Below, piece by piece: positions 57,316 to 64,000 of a stretch of DNA of 64,000 nt. Position numbers and translations under genes: made by a program. Positions within the stretch are counted from its first letter, which is position 1. The number at the start of each line of letters is the position of its first letter. Source of the DNA: Dactylosporangium vinaceum (GTDB lineage: Bacteria; Actinomycetota; Actinomycetes; Mycobacteriales; Micromonosporaceae); assembly GCF_019904175.1 (NCBI RefSeq), contig NZ_CP061913.1:5890001-5954000 (forward strand), in the 5' to 3' direction. The notes under the pieces were generated by a model. That model searched no databases. It worked only from the letters and a program-made list of their open reading frames with translations, and was not told where the DNA came from.

Positions 57316-58119
57316 TCAGTCCTTGACGGCGCCGGCGGTCACGCCGGCGGCCACGTACCGCTGCGCCACGATGAGCAGCAGGGTCGCGGGGATGGACGCG
57401 ACCACGGCGGTGGCCATGATGGCGTTCCACTGCTGGTTGTTGTTGCCGATGTAGTGGTAGATGCCGAGCGTGATCGGCTGCTGGGTGCCGCCCCCGTCGA
57501 GCGTGGTGGCGAACACGAAGTCGGACCACGCCCACAGGAACGCGAAGAGGCTGACGGTGACCACGGCGTTGCGGCTCACCGGCAGGATCACCGACCAGAA
57601 CGTGCGCAGCGGGCCGGCCCCGTCGACGGTGGCGGCCGCGGTGAGCTCGTCCGGGATGCCGGACATGAACGCGGTGAAGATCAGCACGCCGAACGGCACC
57701 GCGATGGTGGAGTCGGCCAGGATCAGCCCGGCCGTGCTGTTGAGGACGCCGAGGCGCAGGTAGATGGCGTAGAAGCCCATCGCCATGATGATGCTGGGGA
57801 TCATCTGGGCGACGAGCAGCACGAAGCTGAGCCAGCCGCCGCCGCGCGGGCGGAGCTTGGCCAGCGCGAACCCGGCCGGGGCCGACAGCGCGACCGTGAG
57901 CACCACGGTGCCGATGCCGATCATGAGGCTGTTGATGAGGTACGGCAGCTGCTGGTCCAGCACCGCCCGGTAGCCCTCGAGGGTGCCGTGCAGCGGGAAC
58001 AGGTGCGGCGGGTCGGCGCGCATGTCGGTGTCCCGGGTCAGGGACACGTTCACCATCCAGTAGACGGGGAACAGCATGATCGCGGTGAGCAGCACGCCGA
58101 CGACGGTCTTGAGCTTCAT
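57316..58119 (-). CDS. ABC sugar importer permease (MalG-like)
   Basis: 267 residues, six helices, with the EAA-type cytoplasmic loop LTAAATVDGAGPLRTFWSVILPVSRNA. Part of a CUT1 importer with the next two genes. ATGA overlap with the upstream permease gene. No ATPase gene is present, so a shared MsmK-type ATPase elsewhere is expected. Confidence 0.94.
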   Translation of the reverse strand: MKLKTVVGVLLTAIMLFPVYWMVNVSLTRDTDMRADPPHLFPLHGTLEGYRAVLDQQLPYLINSLMIGIGTVVLTVALSAPAGFALAKLRPRGGGWLSFVLLVAQMIPSIIMAMGFYAIYLRLGVLNSTAGLILADSTIAVPFGVLIFTAFMSGIPDELTAAATVDGAGPLRTFWSVILPVSRNAVVTVSLFAFLWAWSDFVFATTLDGGGTQQPITLGIYHYIGNNNQQWNAIMATAVVASIPATLLLIVAQRYVAAGVTAGAVKD

Positions 58120-58982
58120 CGCAGCGACGTCCGGATGTAGAGGAGGCCGAAGACCATGGCGACGATGATGAGCAGGTTGCCCACCGCCGCCCCGGGTCCG
58201 AAGGCGGGCAGGAGGTTGCCGAAGCTGAGCCGGTACGACCAGGTGGCCAGGGTGGTGGAGGCGTCCGCGGGGCCGCCCTTGGTCATGATCCAGATGATGT
58301 CGAAGACCTTGAGCGTGTAGATGAGCCCGAGCAGCAGCGTGATCGCCGAGACCGGCCGCAGCAGCGGGAACGTGATGCGCCAGAACGTCTGCCAGGGCCG
58401 GGACCCGTCGAGGGCCGCGGCCTCGTAGATCTCCGCGGGGATCGCCTGCAGGCCGGAGTACACGACCACCAGGTTGAACGGGATTCCGATCCAGATGTTG
58501 GCGATCGTCACCGAGGCGAGCGACCACGCGGGCGAGGTCAGCCAGTTCACCGGGTCCAGCCCGATCAGGCGCAGCGCCGCGTTGACGATGCCGGAGTCGC
58601 TGTTGAGCATCCACGACCACGTCGAGGCCGACACGATCAGCGGCAGCAGCCACGGCACCAGGAACAGCGCCCGCAGCGTCGCCGAGAGCGGGAAGTGCTG
58701 CCGGAAGAACAGCGCGAGGGCCATGCCGATCGAGAACTGGAAGACCAGCGACACGCCCGTGAACACCGCGGTGTGCCAGACGGCCGGCCAGAACGTCGGG
58801 TCGGACCAGATCGTGTCGTAGTTGTCGAGCCCGGTGAACGGGGCGTCGCCCTGCACGAACGAGCGGACCGTGTAGTGGCGCAGGCTCAGGTCGAGGTTGC
58901 GGTACAGCGGGTAGGCGTAGAACGCGCCGAGGTACACGACCACCGGCGCGAGGAACGCCCACCCGCTGACCTTGGAGCGCAT
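58116..58982 (-). CDS. ABC sugar importer permease (MalF-like)
   Basis: 288 residues, six helices, EAA loop EIYEAAALDGSRPWQTFWRITFPLLRP. Start ATG 58982, or GTG 58988 which overlaps the binding-protein stop as GTGA; neither has a strong ribosome site, so translation is probably coupled. Confidence 0.94.
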   Translation of the reverse strand: MRSKVSGWAFLAPVVVYLGAFYAYPLYRNLDLSLRHYTVRSFVQGDAPFTGLDNYDTIWSDPTFWPAVWHTAVFTGVSLVFQFSIGMALALFFRQHFPLSATLRALFLVPWLLPLIVSASTWSWMLNSDSGIVNAALRLIGLDPVNWLTSPAWSLASVTIANIWIGIPFNLVVVYSGLQAIPAEIYEAAALDGSRPWQTFWRITFPLLRPVSAITLLLGLIYTLKVFDIIWIMTKGGPADASTTLATWSYRLSFGNLLPAFGPGAAVGNLLIIVAMVFGLLYIRTSLR

Positions 58983-58984
58983 GG

Positions 58985-60250
58985 TCACTTGGTGGCCGCG
59001 GCCGCGGTGCTCTGGGCGGCGGTGAACGCGTCCTGCGGTGACTTGCCGCCGCTGAGGGCGGCCTGGAAGCCCGTCCACAGCGGCTGGGAGATCTTCGGGT
59101 ACTTGGTGCCGAGGTTGTCGCTGGTCCGGCCCTTGGCCGCCTTGACCGCCTCGACCCACACCTTCAGCTCGGCGTTGGCCGCGACCTGCTTGGTCTGCAC
59201 GGCGTCGGTGGCGGCGATGTACGACAGCGTCGTGTCGGTGGTGTAGGCGTTGTCGGCGCTGGAGAGGCAGGCGATGAGCTTCTGCGTCGTCGCGTAGCGC
59301 CCCGTGTCCTTCTGCACCGGTGCGGTCACGAACTCGCCGCCGGTCGGCGCGGGCGCGGTGCCGCCGGCCTTCGACGGGATCGGGATGATGCCGTAGTCGA
59401 AGCCGGCCTTCTTGGCGTTGCCCAGCTGCCAGGTGCCGTTCTCGGCGAACGCGAACTGCCCGGTCGCGAACTCCTGCCAGCTGGTGGTCTGGGTGTTGCC
59501 GATGACCGAGTTCGGGGCGAGGCCGTTCTTCAGCCAGTCGGTCCACAGTGTCAGCGCGGACACGCCCTCGGGCGAGTCGAGCTTGGTGAGGTTCGCCCCG
59601 GAGCCCCAGAACCAGGGCAGGAACTGGAAGCTGCCCTCCTCGGTGCCGATGGCGGAGAACGTGATGCCCTTCTTGCCGGTCGCCTTGACCTTGTTCAGCG
59701 CGGCGGTCAGCGAGGCCCAGTCCTTGACCGTGGCCGGGTCGACGCCGGCCGCGGTGAGCACCGCCTTGTTGTAGTAGAGGGCCAGGGTGTTCGCGCCGAT
59801 CGGGATGCCGTAGGCCTTCCCGCCGATCTGCCCGGCGGCGAGGAGGTTCGGCGAGATGGCGGCGGTGTCGACCTTCATCTCCTCGGTGGTGGTGAGCACG
59901 CCGGCGTCGGCCAGGGTGGACACGACCGGGTTGTCGACAATGAGCACGTCGGGGGAGTTGCTCTGCTGCGCCGCGAGCAGCGCCTTGTTGGTCAGGTCGG
60001 AGGTGTCGTAGGCGGTGCGCTTCACGGTGACGCCGGCGTCGGTGCCGCACTTCTGCAGCAGCTTCACCCAGTCGGCGCCGTCGTCGAACTGCGGGTACGG
60101 GTCCCAGATCGTGTAGGTGCCGCCGCCCGCGGAGCCGGTCGAGCCGGTGTCGGTGCCGCCGGTGGTGGAGCAGCCGGCGAGCAGGCAGGCGGAAGCGGCG
60201 ACGGCGACGACGGCCCGCAGGCCGGTCCGCCGAGCGATGGAGACTGTCAT
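58985..60250 (-). CDS. sugar-binding lipoprotein of the ABC importer
   Basis: 421 residues. Signal peptide with lipobox LLAGC (Cys27), then a Ser/Thr/Gly-rich tether and a family 1-type solute-binding domain (PDVLIVDNPVVSTLADAGVL, YNKAVLTAAGVDPATVKDWASL, FAFAENGTWQLGN). Anchored outside the membrane; ligand is likely an arabinose- or rhamnogalacturonan-derived oligosaccharide from context. ATG with GAGGAAA upstream. Confidence 0.94.
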   Translation of the reverse strand: MTVSIARRTGLRAVVAVAASACLLAGCSTTGGTDTGSTGSAGGGTYTIWDPYPQFDDGADWVKLLQKCGTDAGVTVKRTAYDTSDLTNKALLAAQQSNSPDVLIVDNPVVSTLADAGVLTTTEEMKVDTAAISPNLLAAGQIGGKAYGIPIGANTLALYYNKAVLTAAGVDPATVKDWASLTAALNKVKATGKKGITFSAIGTEEGSFQFLPWFWGSGANLTKLDSPEGVSALTLWTDWLKNGLAPNSVIGNTQTTSWQEFATGQFAFAENGTWQLGNAKKAGFDYGIIPIPSKAGGTAPAPTGGEFVTAPVQKDTGRYATTQKLIACLSSADNAYTTDTTLSYIAATDAVQTKQVAANAELKVWVEAVKAAKGRTSDNLGTKYPKISQPLWTGFQAALSGGKSPQDAFTAAQSTAAAATK

Positions 60251-60285
60251 TCGGGTTTCCTCATCGGGGGTGTCAAGGAAAGCTC

Positions 60286-60299
60286 GGAAAACGATTGCC
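60286..60299 (-). promoter_or_regulatory. LacI operator of the sugar importer operon
   Basis: GGCAATCGTTTTCC on the minus strand, differing from the PL11 operator core (GGCAAGCGCTTTCC) at only 2 of 14 positions. It starts 3 bases downstream of the importer -10. Confidence 0.7.
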
Positions 60300-60302
60300 T
60301 TG

Positions 60303-60332
60303 ACGCTAGGCAGCGCCTTGATCGGGTGTCAA
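60303..60332 (-). promoter_or_regulatory. importer operon promoter
   Basis: On the minus strand TTGACA (60332-60327), 18-base spacer, TAGCGT (60308-60303). Confidence 0.65.
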
Positions 60333-60346
60333 GGCACTGTTACGGT
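60318..60346 (+). promoter_or_regulatory. lacI-type gene promoter, overlapping the divergent importer promoter
   Basis: TTGATC (60318-60323), 17-base spacer, TACGGT (60341-60346). The two divergent promoters share sequence, so the operator and polymerase occupancy could affect both. Confidence 0.55.
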
Positions 60347-60383
60347 CACAGCCGAGGAAACAAGGAAACTCCAGGGGGACACA

Positions 60384-61391
60384 CTGAGCAACGTCGTCCG
60401 GCCGGCCACGATCAGTGAGGTGGCGGCCTTAGCGGGGGTCTCGACCGGCACCGCCTCCAAGGCGCTCAACGGCCGGGGCTCCCTGCGCGCCGAGACCCGC
60501 CAGCGCGTGCAGCAGGCCGCCGAGCAGCTGGGGTTCATCGCCAACGCGGCCGCGCGGGGCCTGCAGACCGGCCGCACCTACACCGTCGGCATGATCACCA
60601 CCGACAGTATCGGACGGTTCAGCATCCCGCTCATGATCGGCGCGGAGGACGCGCTCGGCGCGGGCCAGGTCTCCGTCCTGCTGGCCGACGCCCGCGACGA
60701 CCCGATCCGCGAGCAGTACTACCTGCGCACCCTGCTGAGCCGCAAGGTCGACGGGATCATCGTCACCGGCCGGCGCACCCAGGCCCGCCCGCCGATCGCC
60801 GCCGACCTTCCCGTGCCGGTCGTCTACGCGTTCATCAGCTCGCAGAACCCGGACGACTGCTCGGTGGTGCCCGACGAGGCCGACGGTGCCCGCCGGGCCG
60901 TCCGGCACCTGCTCGCGATCGGCCGCCGCCGCATCGCGCACGTCACCGGGCCCGAGCACCACCACTCGGCCCGGGTCCGGGCCGCCGCGGCCGCGGACAC
61001 GCTCGTGGAGCAGGGCCTCGAGCTGGCCTGCCCGCCGCTGCACGGTGAGTGGAGCGAGGCGTGGGGCCGGCACGCCGCCGGGATGCTGCTGTCCACGCGG
61101 GCCGACGTCGACGCCGTGTTCTGCGGCAGCGACCAGATCGCCCGGGGGGTGGCCGAGGCCCTGCGCGAGGCCGGGCGCACCATCCCGGGCGACGTGGCCC
61201 TTGTCGGCTTCGACAACTGGGACGTCATGGTCGAGGCGTGCCGGCCCCAGCTCACCAGCGTCGACATGGACCTGGAGGGGATCGGGCGCAGCGCCGCCGA
61301 GCTCCTGCTCAACGCCATCAACGGAGACCCGGTGCCCGGCCAGCGGGCGCTGCCCTGCCGGCTGGTGCCCCGGGCCTCCACTGCGGTGTGA
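60384..61391 (+). CDS. LacI-family repressor of the pectin/arabinan locus
   Basis: 335 residues: helix-turn-helix ATISEVAALAGVSTGTASKALNGRGS with the hinge AARGLQTGRTYTVG, then a periplasmic-binding-protein-like sugar domain ending in a normal DVALVGFDNWDVMVEACRPQLTSVDMDLE. No ATG, GTG or TTG start fits: the frame upstream is antisense to the binding-protein gene. CTG at 60384 has AGGGGGA 4 bases before it and gives the expected family N-terminus, so a CTG start is proposed. Convergent with the PL11 gene. Likely senses an arabinose- or rhamnose-containing inducer. Confidence 0.92.
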   Translation: MSNVVRPATISEVAALAGVSTGTASKALNGRGSLRAETRQRVQQAAEQLGFIANAAARGLQTGRTYTVGMITTDSIGRFSIPLMIGAEDALGAGQVSVLLADARDDPIREQYYLRTLLSRKVDGIIVTGRRTQARPPIAADLPVPVVYAFISSQNPDDCSVVPDEADGARRAVRHLLAIGRRRIAHVTGPEHHHSARVRAAAAADTLVEQGLELACPPLHGEWSEAWGRHAAGMLLSTRADVDAVFCGSDQIARGVAEALREAGRTIPGDVALVGFDNWDVMVEACRPQLTSVDMDLEGIGRSAAELLLNAINGDPVPGQRALPCRLVPRASTAV

Positions 61392-61404
61392 CGGCGGCCG
61401 GGCG

Positions 61405-63258
61405 CTACCCGGCGAGGGCGAAGCTGGTGTGCGGCGGCTGGTTGTAGGCGGTGTTCTGCCAGGCGACGGCCTCGCGGTACATCCGGTCCTGCATCAGCGA
61501 CACGTGCGAGATGGCGGTGCTGTCGGTCGTGGAGTAGATGCGCAGGGCCCGGTTGTCGGTCGTCGGCCAGATGACCTCCTCGCGCCAGTCGCCGAGGATG
61601 TCGGCCGACAGCGACGGGGTCGCCTTCGTGCCGTTGTTCGAGTGCACGCCGCTCGCGGTGAGCAGCCGGGTGTCGGCACTGGTGCCGTACTTGTCGATGT
61701 GGGTGCCGTCGAGCAGTTCCCGCTGCGCGTCGCCGTCCCACCAGACCACGAAGTTGGCCGACGACGGTTTGCGGCCGATGTTCGCGCCGCCGGTGTTGAA
61801 CAGGCCGCTGACCGCCGAGGACCACGACTCGGCGCCGGGGCTGCCGGCGTAGATGTCGTCGGAGACGCCGCGGCCGTTGTCGCAGCCGCACGACGCGTTC
61901 TGCCAGATGATCGCGCCGGTGCGGGCGTCGGCCATCCAGGCCGCGGCCTGGTTGGTGTTCTCGTCGACCTTGAACACCTCGAGGCCGGGCCGGCCCGGGA
62001 TGAGGTCGCCGACGTGCAGCGCGTCGCCGTGGCCCTTGCCGGTGTTCCAGAGCCCGGCGCCATTGTCGTCGATCGCCATCGCGCCGTAGACGATCTCGTC
62101 GCGGCCGTCCTGGTCCACGTCGGCGATCGCCAGCTGGTGGTTGCCCTGCCCGGTCCAGGCCGAGCCGTTGGTGGAGCTGCTGCTGTCGAAGGTCCAGCGG
62201 CGGGTCAGGGCCCCGTTGCGCCAGTCCCAGGCGACGACCACCGTGCGGGTGTAGTAGCCGCGGGCCATGATGATGCTCGGCCGGGACCCGTCGAGGTAGG
62301 CGGTGCCGGCCAGGAACCGGTCGACGCGGTTGCCGTAGCTGTCGCCCCAGGACGAGACGGTGCCGCGGGCGGGCACGTAGCTGGTCGTGGCCATCGCGGC
62401 GCCGGTCTGTCCGTTGAACACGGTGAGGTACTCCGGCCCGGTGAGGATGTAGCCGGAGGAGTTGCGGTAGTCGGCGGATGCGTTGCCGATGACGGTGCCG
62501 ACACCGTCGCGGGTGCCGTCGCCGGTCTTCATCGCGACCTCGGCCTTGCCGTCACCGTCGTAGTCGAACACCTGGAACTGGGTGTAGTGCGCCCCGGCCC
62601 GGATGTTGCGGCCCATGTCGATGCGCCACAGCCGGGTGCCGTTGAGCTTGTACGCGTCGATGTAGACGTTGCCGGTGTAGCCGGACTGCGAGTTGTCCTT
62701 GGAGTTGGACGGGTCCCACTTGAGCACGATCTCGTACTGGCCGTCGCCGTCGAGGTCGCCGACGGAGGCGTCGTTGGCGCTGTACGTGTAGGCGACGCCG
62801 TCGGGGGTGGTCCCGCCGGCCGGGAGCTGGATCGGCACGTCCATGCTGCTCGCGGCCAGGGCGGCGGTCGACGCGCCGGCGGTCAGGGAGGCCTGCTCGA
62901 GCCCGCCGACGACCGGGCGGACCGAGTAGCGGGCACCGGCCGGGGCGCCGGCGTCCGTGTAGTTCGTGCCCTTGGTGACCGGGGCGGCGTTCACCTTGAC
63001 GCCGTCGCGGTACACGTTGAAGGCGGTGCCGGGTGCGTCGGTGCCGAGCAGCCGCCACGACAGGAAGTTGCCCTCGCCGGTGCGCAGGCTGATCAGGCCG
63101 CGGTCGAGGTGCTCGGTCATCGCGGTCGCCGGCGGTGCGGCCGCGCTCTGCTGCGGCGCGGCGGACGCGGACCTGGTCGCGGACACGGTCGAGCCGGCCG
63201 CGAGCAGGACCGCCGCGGCGACCGCGACGGTGAGCGACGGGGCGTTGATACGTTTCAT
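61405..63258 (-). CDS. secreted rhamnogalacturonan lyase, family PL11
   Basis: 617 residues with signal peptide (LTVAVAAAVLLAAGSTVSA). Family 11 polysaccharide lyase with an eight-bladed propeller: repeated calcium-type loops DVDQDGRDEIV, DLDGDGQYEIVLKWDPS, DYDGDGKAEVAMKTGDG, and the family segments ARGYYTRTVVVAWDW and ILGDWREEVIW. Cleaves the rhamnogalacturonan I backbone of pectin. ATG 63258 is chosen over 63267 because AAGGGA is 9 bases upstream of it. No carbohydrate-binding module. Controlled by the promoter and LacI operator just upstream. Confidence 0.95.
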   Translation of the reverse strand: MKRINAPSLTVAVAAAVLLAAGSTVSATRSASAAPQQSAAAPPATAMTEHLDRGLISLRTGEGNFLSWRLLGTDAPGTAFNVYRDGVKVNAAPVTKGTNYTDAGAPAGARYSVRPVVGGLEQASLTAGASTAALAASSMDVPIQLPAGGTTPDGVAYTYSANDASVGDLDGDGQYEIVLKWDPSNSKDNSQSGYTGNVYIDAYKLNGTRLWRIDMGRNIRAGAHYTQFQVFDYDGDGKAEVAMKTGDGTRDGVGTVIGNASADYRNSSGYILTGPEYLTVFNGQTGAAMATTSYVPARGTVSSWGDSYGNRVDRFLAGTAYLDGSRPSIIMARGYYTRTVVVAWDWRNGALTRRWTFDSSSSTNGSAWTGQGNHQLAIADVDQDGRDEIVYGAMAIDDNGAGLWNTGKGHGDALHVGDLIPGRPGLEVFKVDENTNQAAAWMADARTGAIIWQNASCGCDNGRGVSDDIYAGSPGAESWSSAVSGLFNTGGANIGRKPSSANFVVWWDGDAQRELLDGTHIDKYGTSADTRLLTASGVHSNNGTKATPSLSADILGDWREEVIWPTTDNRALRIYSTTDSTAISHVSLMQDRMYREAVAWQNTAYNQPPHTSFALAG

Positions 63259-63283
63259 GGACGACATTCCCTTCGGTTGGGGT

Positions 63284-63299
63284 GGGAAAGCGCTTGCCC
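63284..63299 (-). promoter_or_regulatory. LacI operator of the PL11 gene
   Basis: GGGCAAGCGCTTTCCC on the minus strand, palindromic apart from one base pair. It lies just downstream of the -10 box. Confidence 0.8.
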
Positions 63300-63307
63300 G
63301 GCCCGCC

Positions 63308-63336
63308 AAGCTACGGTTTGCATCGATATCTGTCAA
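63308..63336 (-). promoter_or_regulatory. promoter of the PL11 gene
   Basis: On the minus strand TTGACA (63336-63331), 17-base spacer, TAGCTT (63313-63308): a near-consensus promoter. Confidence 0.75.
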
Positions 63337-63440
63337 CGTCTTGGCGTGAAAGCGGCGAAAGGACGCGTGCCGGTCGGCGGTGGAAGGTTGGCCGGTCGGC
63401 ACTCCCGGGCGCCCCGTCACCGGCCATAGCGTCCCGGGGC

Positions 63441-64000
63441 ATGTGGTTCCAACGTTTCGGCGCCGGCTGCGGCGTCCTGCTCGGCCTGTGCATCGCCGTG
63501 CCCGGTGCGATCGAGGCCTTCACCGGCGAGACGGCCGCGACGAGCCTGGTGCTCGGCCTCGGTGTCGTCCTCGCCGCCCCGACCGCGACGGTCCTGTACT
63601 TCCACCAGCGCAACGAGAGCGGGCGGTTCGGGGCGCTGGCGTTCGCAGTACACCTGCTGGGCCTCGGGCTCTTCAACGGCGTGGCCTTCTCCCTCAATGT
63701 GGTGCTGTTCTTCCTCGACGACGCCACCGTGGCCTCCCTCAGGGCCGGTCCGACGGGCCCGGTGCTCACCGCCGGCGCCGCGGTGTTCGTCCTCGGCACG
63801 CTGCTGTTCGCGGCGTCGATGGTGCGAGCGGGGGTCTTCCCGAAGCTGCCGGCGATCGGCTACGGCCTCGGCCTGACCCTCCTGGCCGCCCTCGCGCGGC
63901 TCGACGACACCCCGTGGACGAGCCTCGTGCACATCGCCGCCGGCGCATCGGTCGCCTGGCTGTCCCGCACCGCCCTCCCGGCCGCCCGGCCCGTGTCGGT
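63441..64000 (+). CDS. hypothetical membrane protein, truncated by window edge
   Basis: At least 186 residues with six or so hydrophobic helices (for example FGAGCGVLLGLCIAVPGAI, LVLGLGVVLAAPTATVLY, ALAFAVHLLGLGLFNGVAF, VLTAGAAVFVLGTLLFAASM, IGYGLGLTLLAALA). ATG at 63441 after GGGGC, without a strong ribosome site. The frame is open to the window end. Not recognised. Confidence 0.75.
   Translation, partial: MWFQRFGAGCGVLLGLCIAVPGAIEAFTGETAATSLVLGLGVVLAAPTATVLYFHQRNESGRFGALAFAVHLLGLGLFNGVAFSLNVVLFFLDDATVASLRAGPTGPVLTAGAAVFVLGTLLFAASMVRAGVFPKLPAIGYGLGLTLLAALARLDDTPWTSLVHIAAGASVAWLSRTALPAARPVS

Noticed and set aside
60117..60383. Upstream extension of the LacI frame to an ATG at 60117
   Set aside because: It would be antisense to the importer binding-protein gene and pass through the divergent promoters; the LacI family N-terminus fits the CTG start instead.

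Overview
The window is very GC-rich, with coding third positions almost always G or C, frequent GTG starts, several probable leaderless genes and many plant-polymer-degrading secreted enzymes. Together with F420- and LLM-type oxidoreductases, a Methyltransf_19 (DUF574) methyltransferase, a PAS-GAF-SpoIIE-HATPase protein and flagellar MotB/FliL, this points to a motile, soil-living actinobacterium, most likely of the Micromonosporaceae (Actinoplanes-like). That assignment is inference from content; no rRNA, tRNA, insertion sequence, prophage or CRISPR array was seen.

Region by region. 1-4.2 kb: a hydrolase fragment, katG, a LigD phosphoesterase-like protein and an F420 nitroreductase. 4.3-9.9 kb: a secreted GH92 mannosidase and a multidomain anti-sigma-type phosphatase. 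9.9-19.9 kb: a SigJ-like sigma factor, a TetR/FAD-monooxygenase pair with two operators, methyltransferases, Ppx/GppA, an EF-G paralogue, an SDR and an AraC regulator. 19.9-23.4 kb: a translationally coupled LLM monooxygenase and flavin-dependent halogenase, with a convergent membrane protein gene. 23.5-31.9 kb: a tightly chained operon of two large unknown paralogues, a zincin-vWA (DUF2201) protein and a protein with two AAA+ modules. 32-33.3 kb: a motB-fliL pair without the rest of a flagellar operon. 33.5-41.6 kb: an MFS exporter, a pectate lyase, three TetR/SDR-type units, a 17-residue lysine-rich microprotein, an ANT-like nucleotidyltransferase and a UvrA-like resistance ATPase. 43-48.3 kb: a two-component system divergent from an ABC exporter across a perfect 20-bp inverted repeat. 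48.5-55.4 kb: a hydrolase/HxlR pair, a secreted GH3-FN3-CBM2 enzyme, XRE/SDR and a VOC protein. 55.4-63.3 kb: a GH127 - ABC sugar importer - LacI - PL11 locus for pectin side chains. 63.4 kb to the end: a truncated membrane protein gene.

Three themes link the genes. First, plant cell-wall use: the pectate lyase, the PL11 rhamnogalacturonan lyase and the sugar importer each carry a near-identical LacI-type 14-mer just downstream of a recognisable promoter, so one regulator (the LacI at 60.4 kb) probably controls sites about 28 kb apart. Second, local regulators paired with divergent enzymes or transporters, several with clear palindromic operators. Third, the 23.5-31.9 kb cluster, which resembles in outline the MoxR-type AAA+/vWA systems but has two large repeat-like partner proteins, an in-frame 18-bp minisatellite and a 51-bp repeat joining two genes; this is the best candidate for an undescribed system here. 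GC-rich minisatellites also occur at 42.8 and 53.7 kb.
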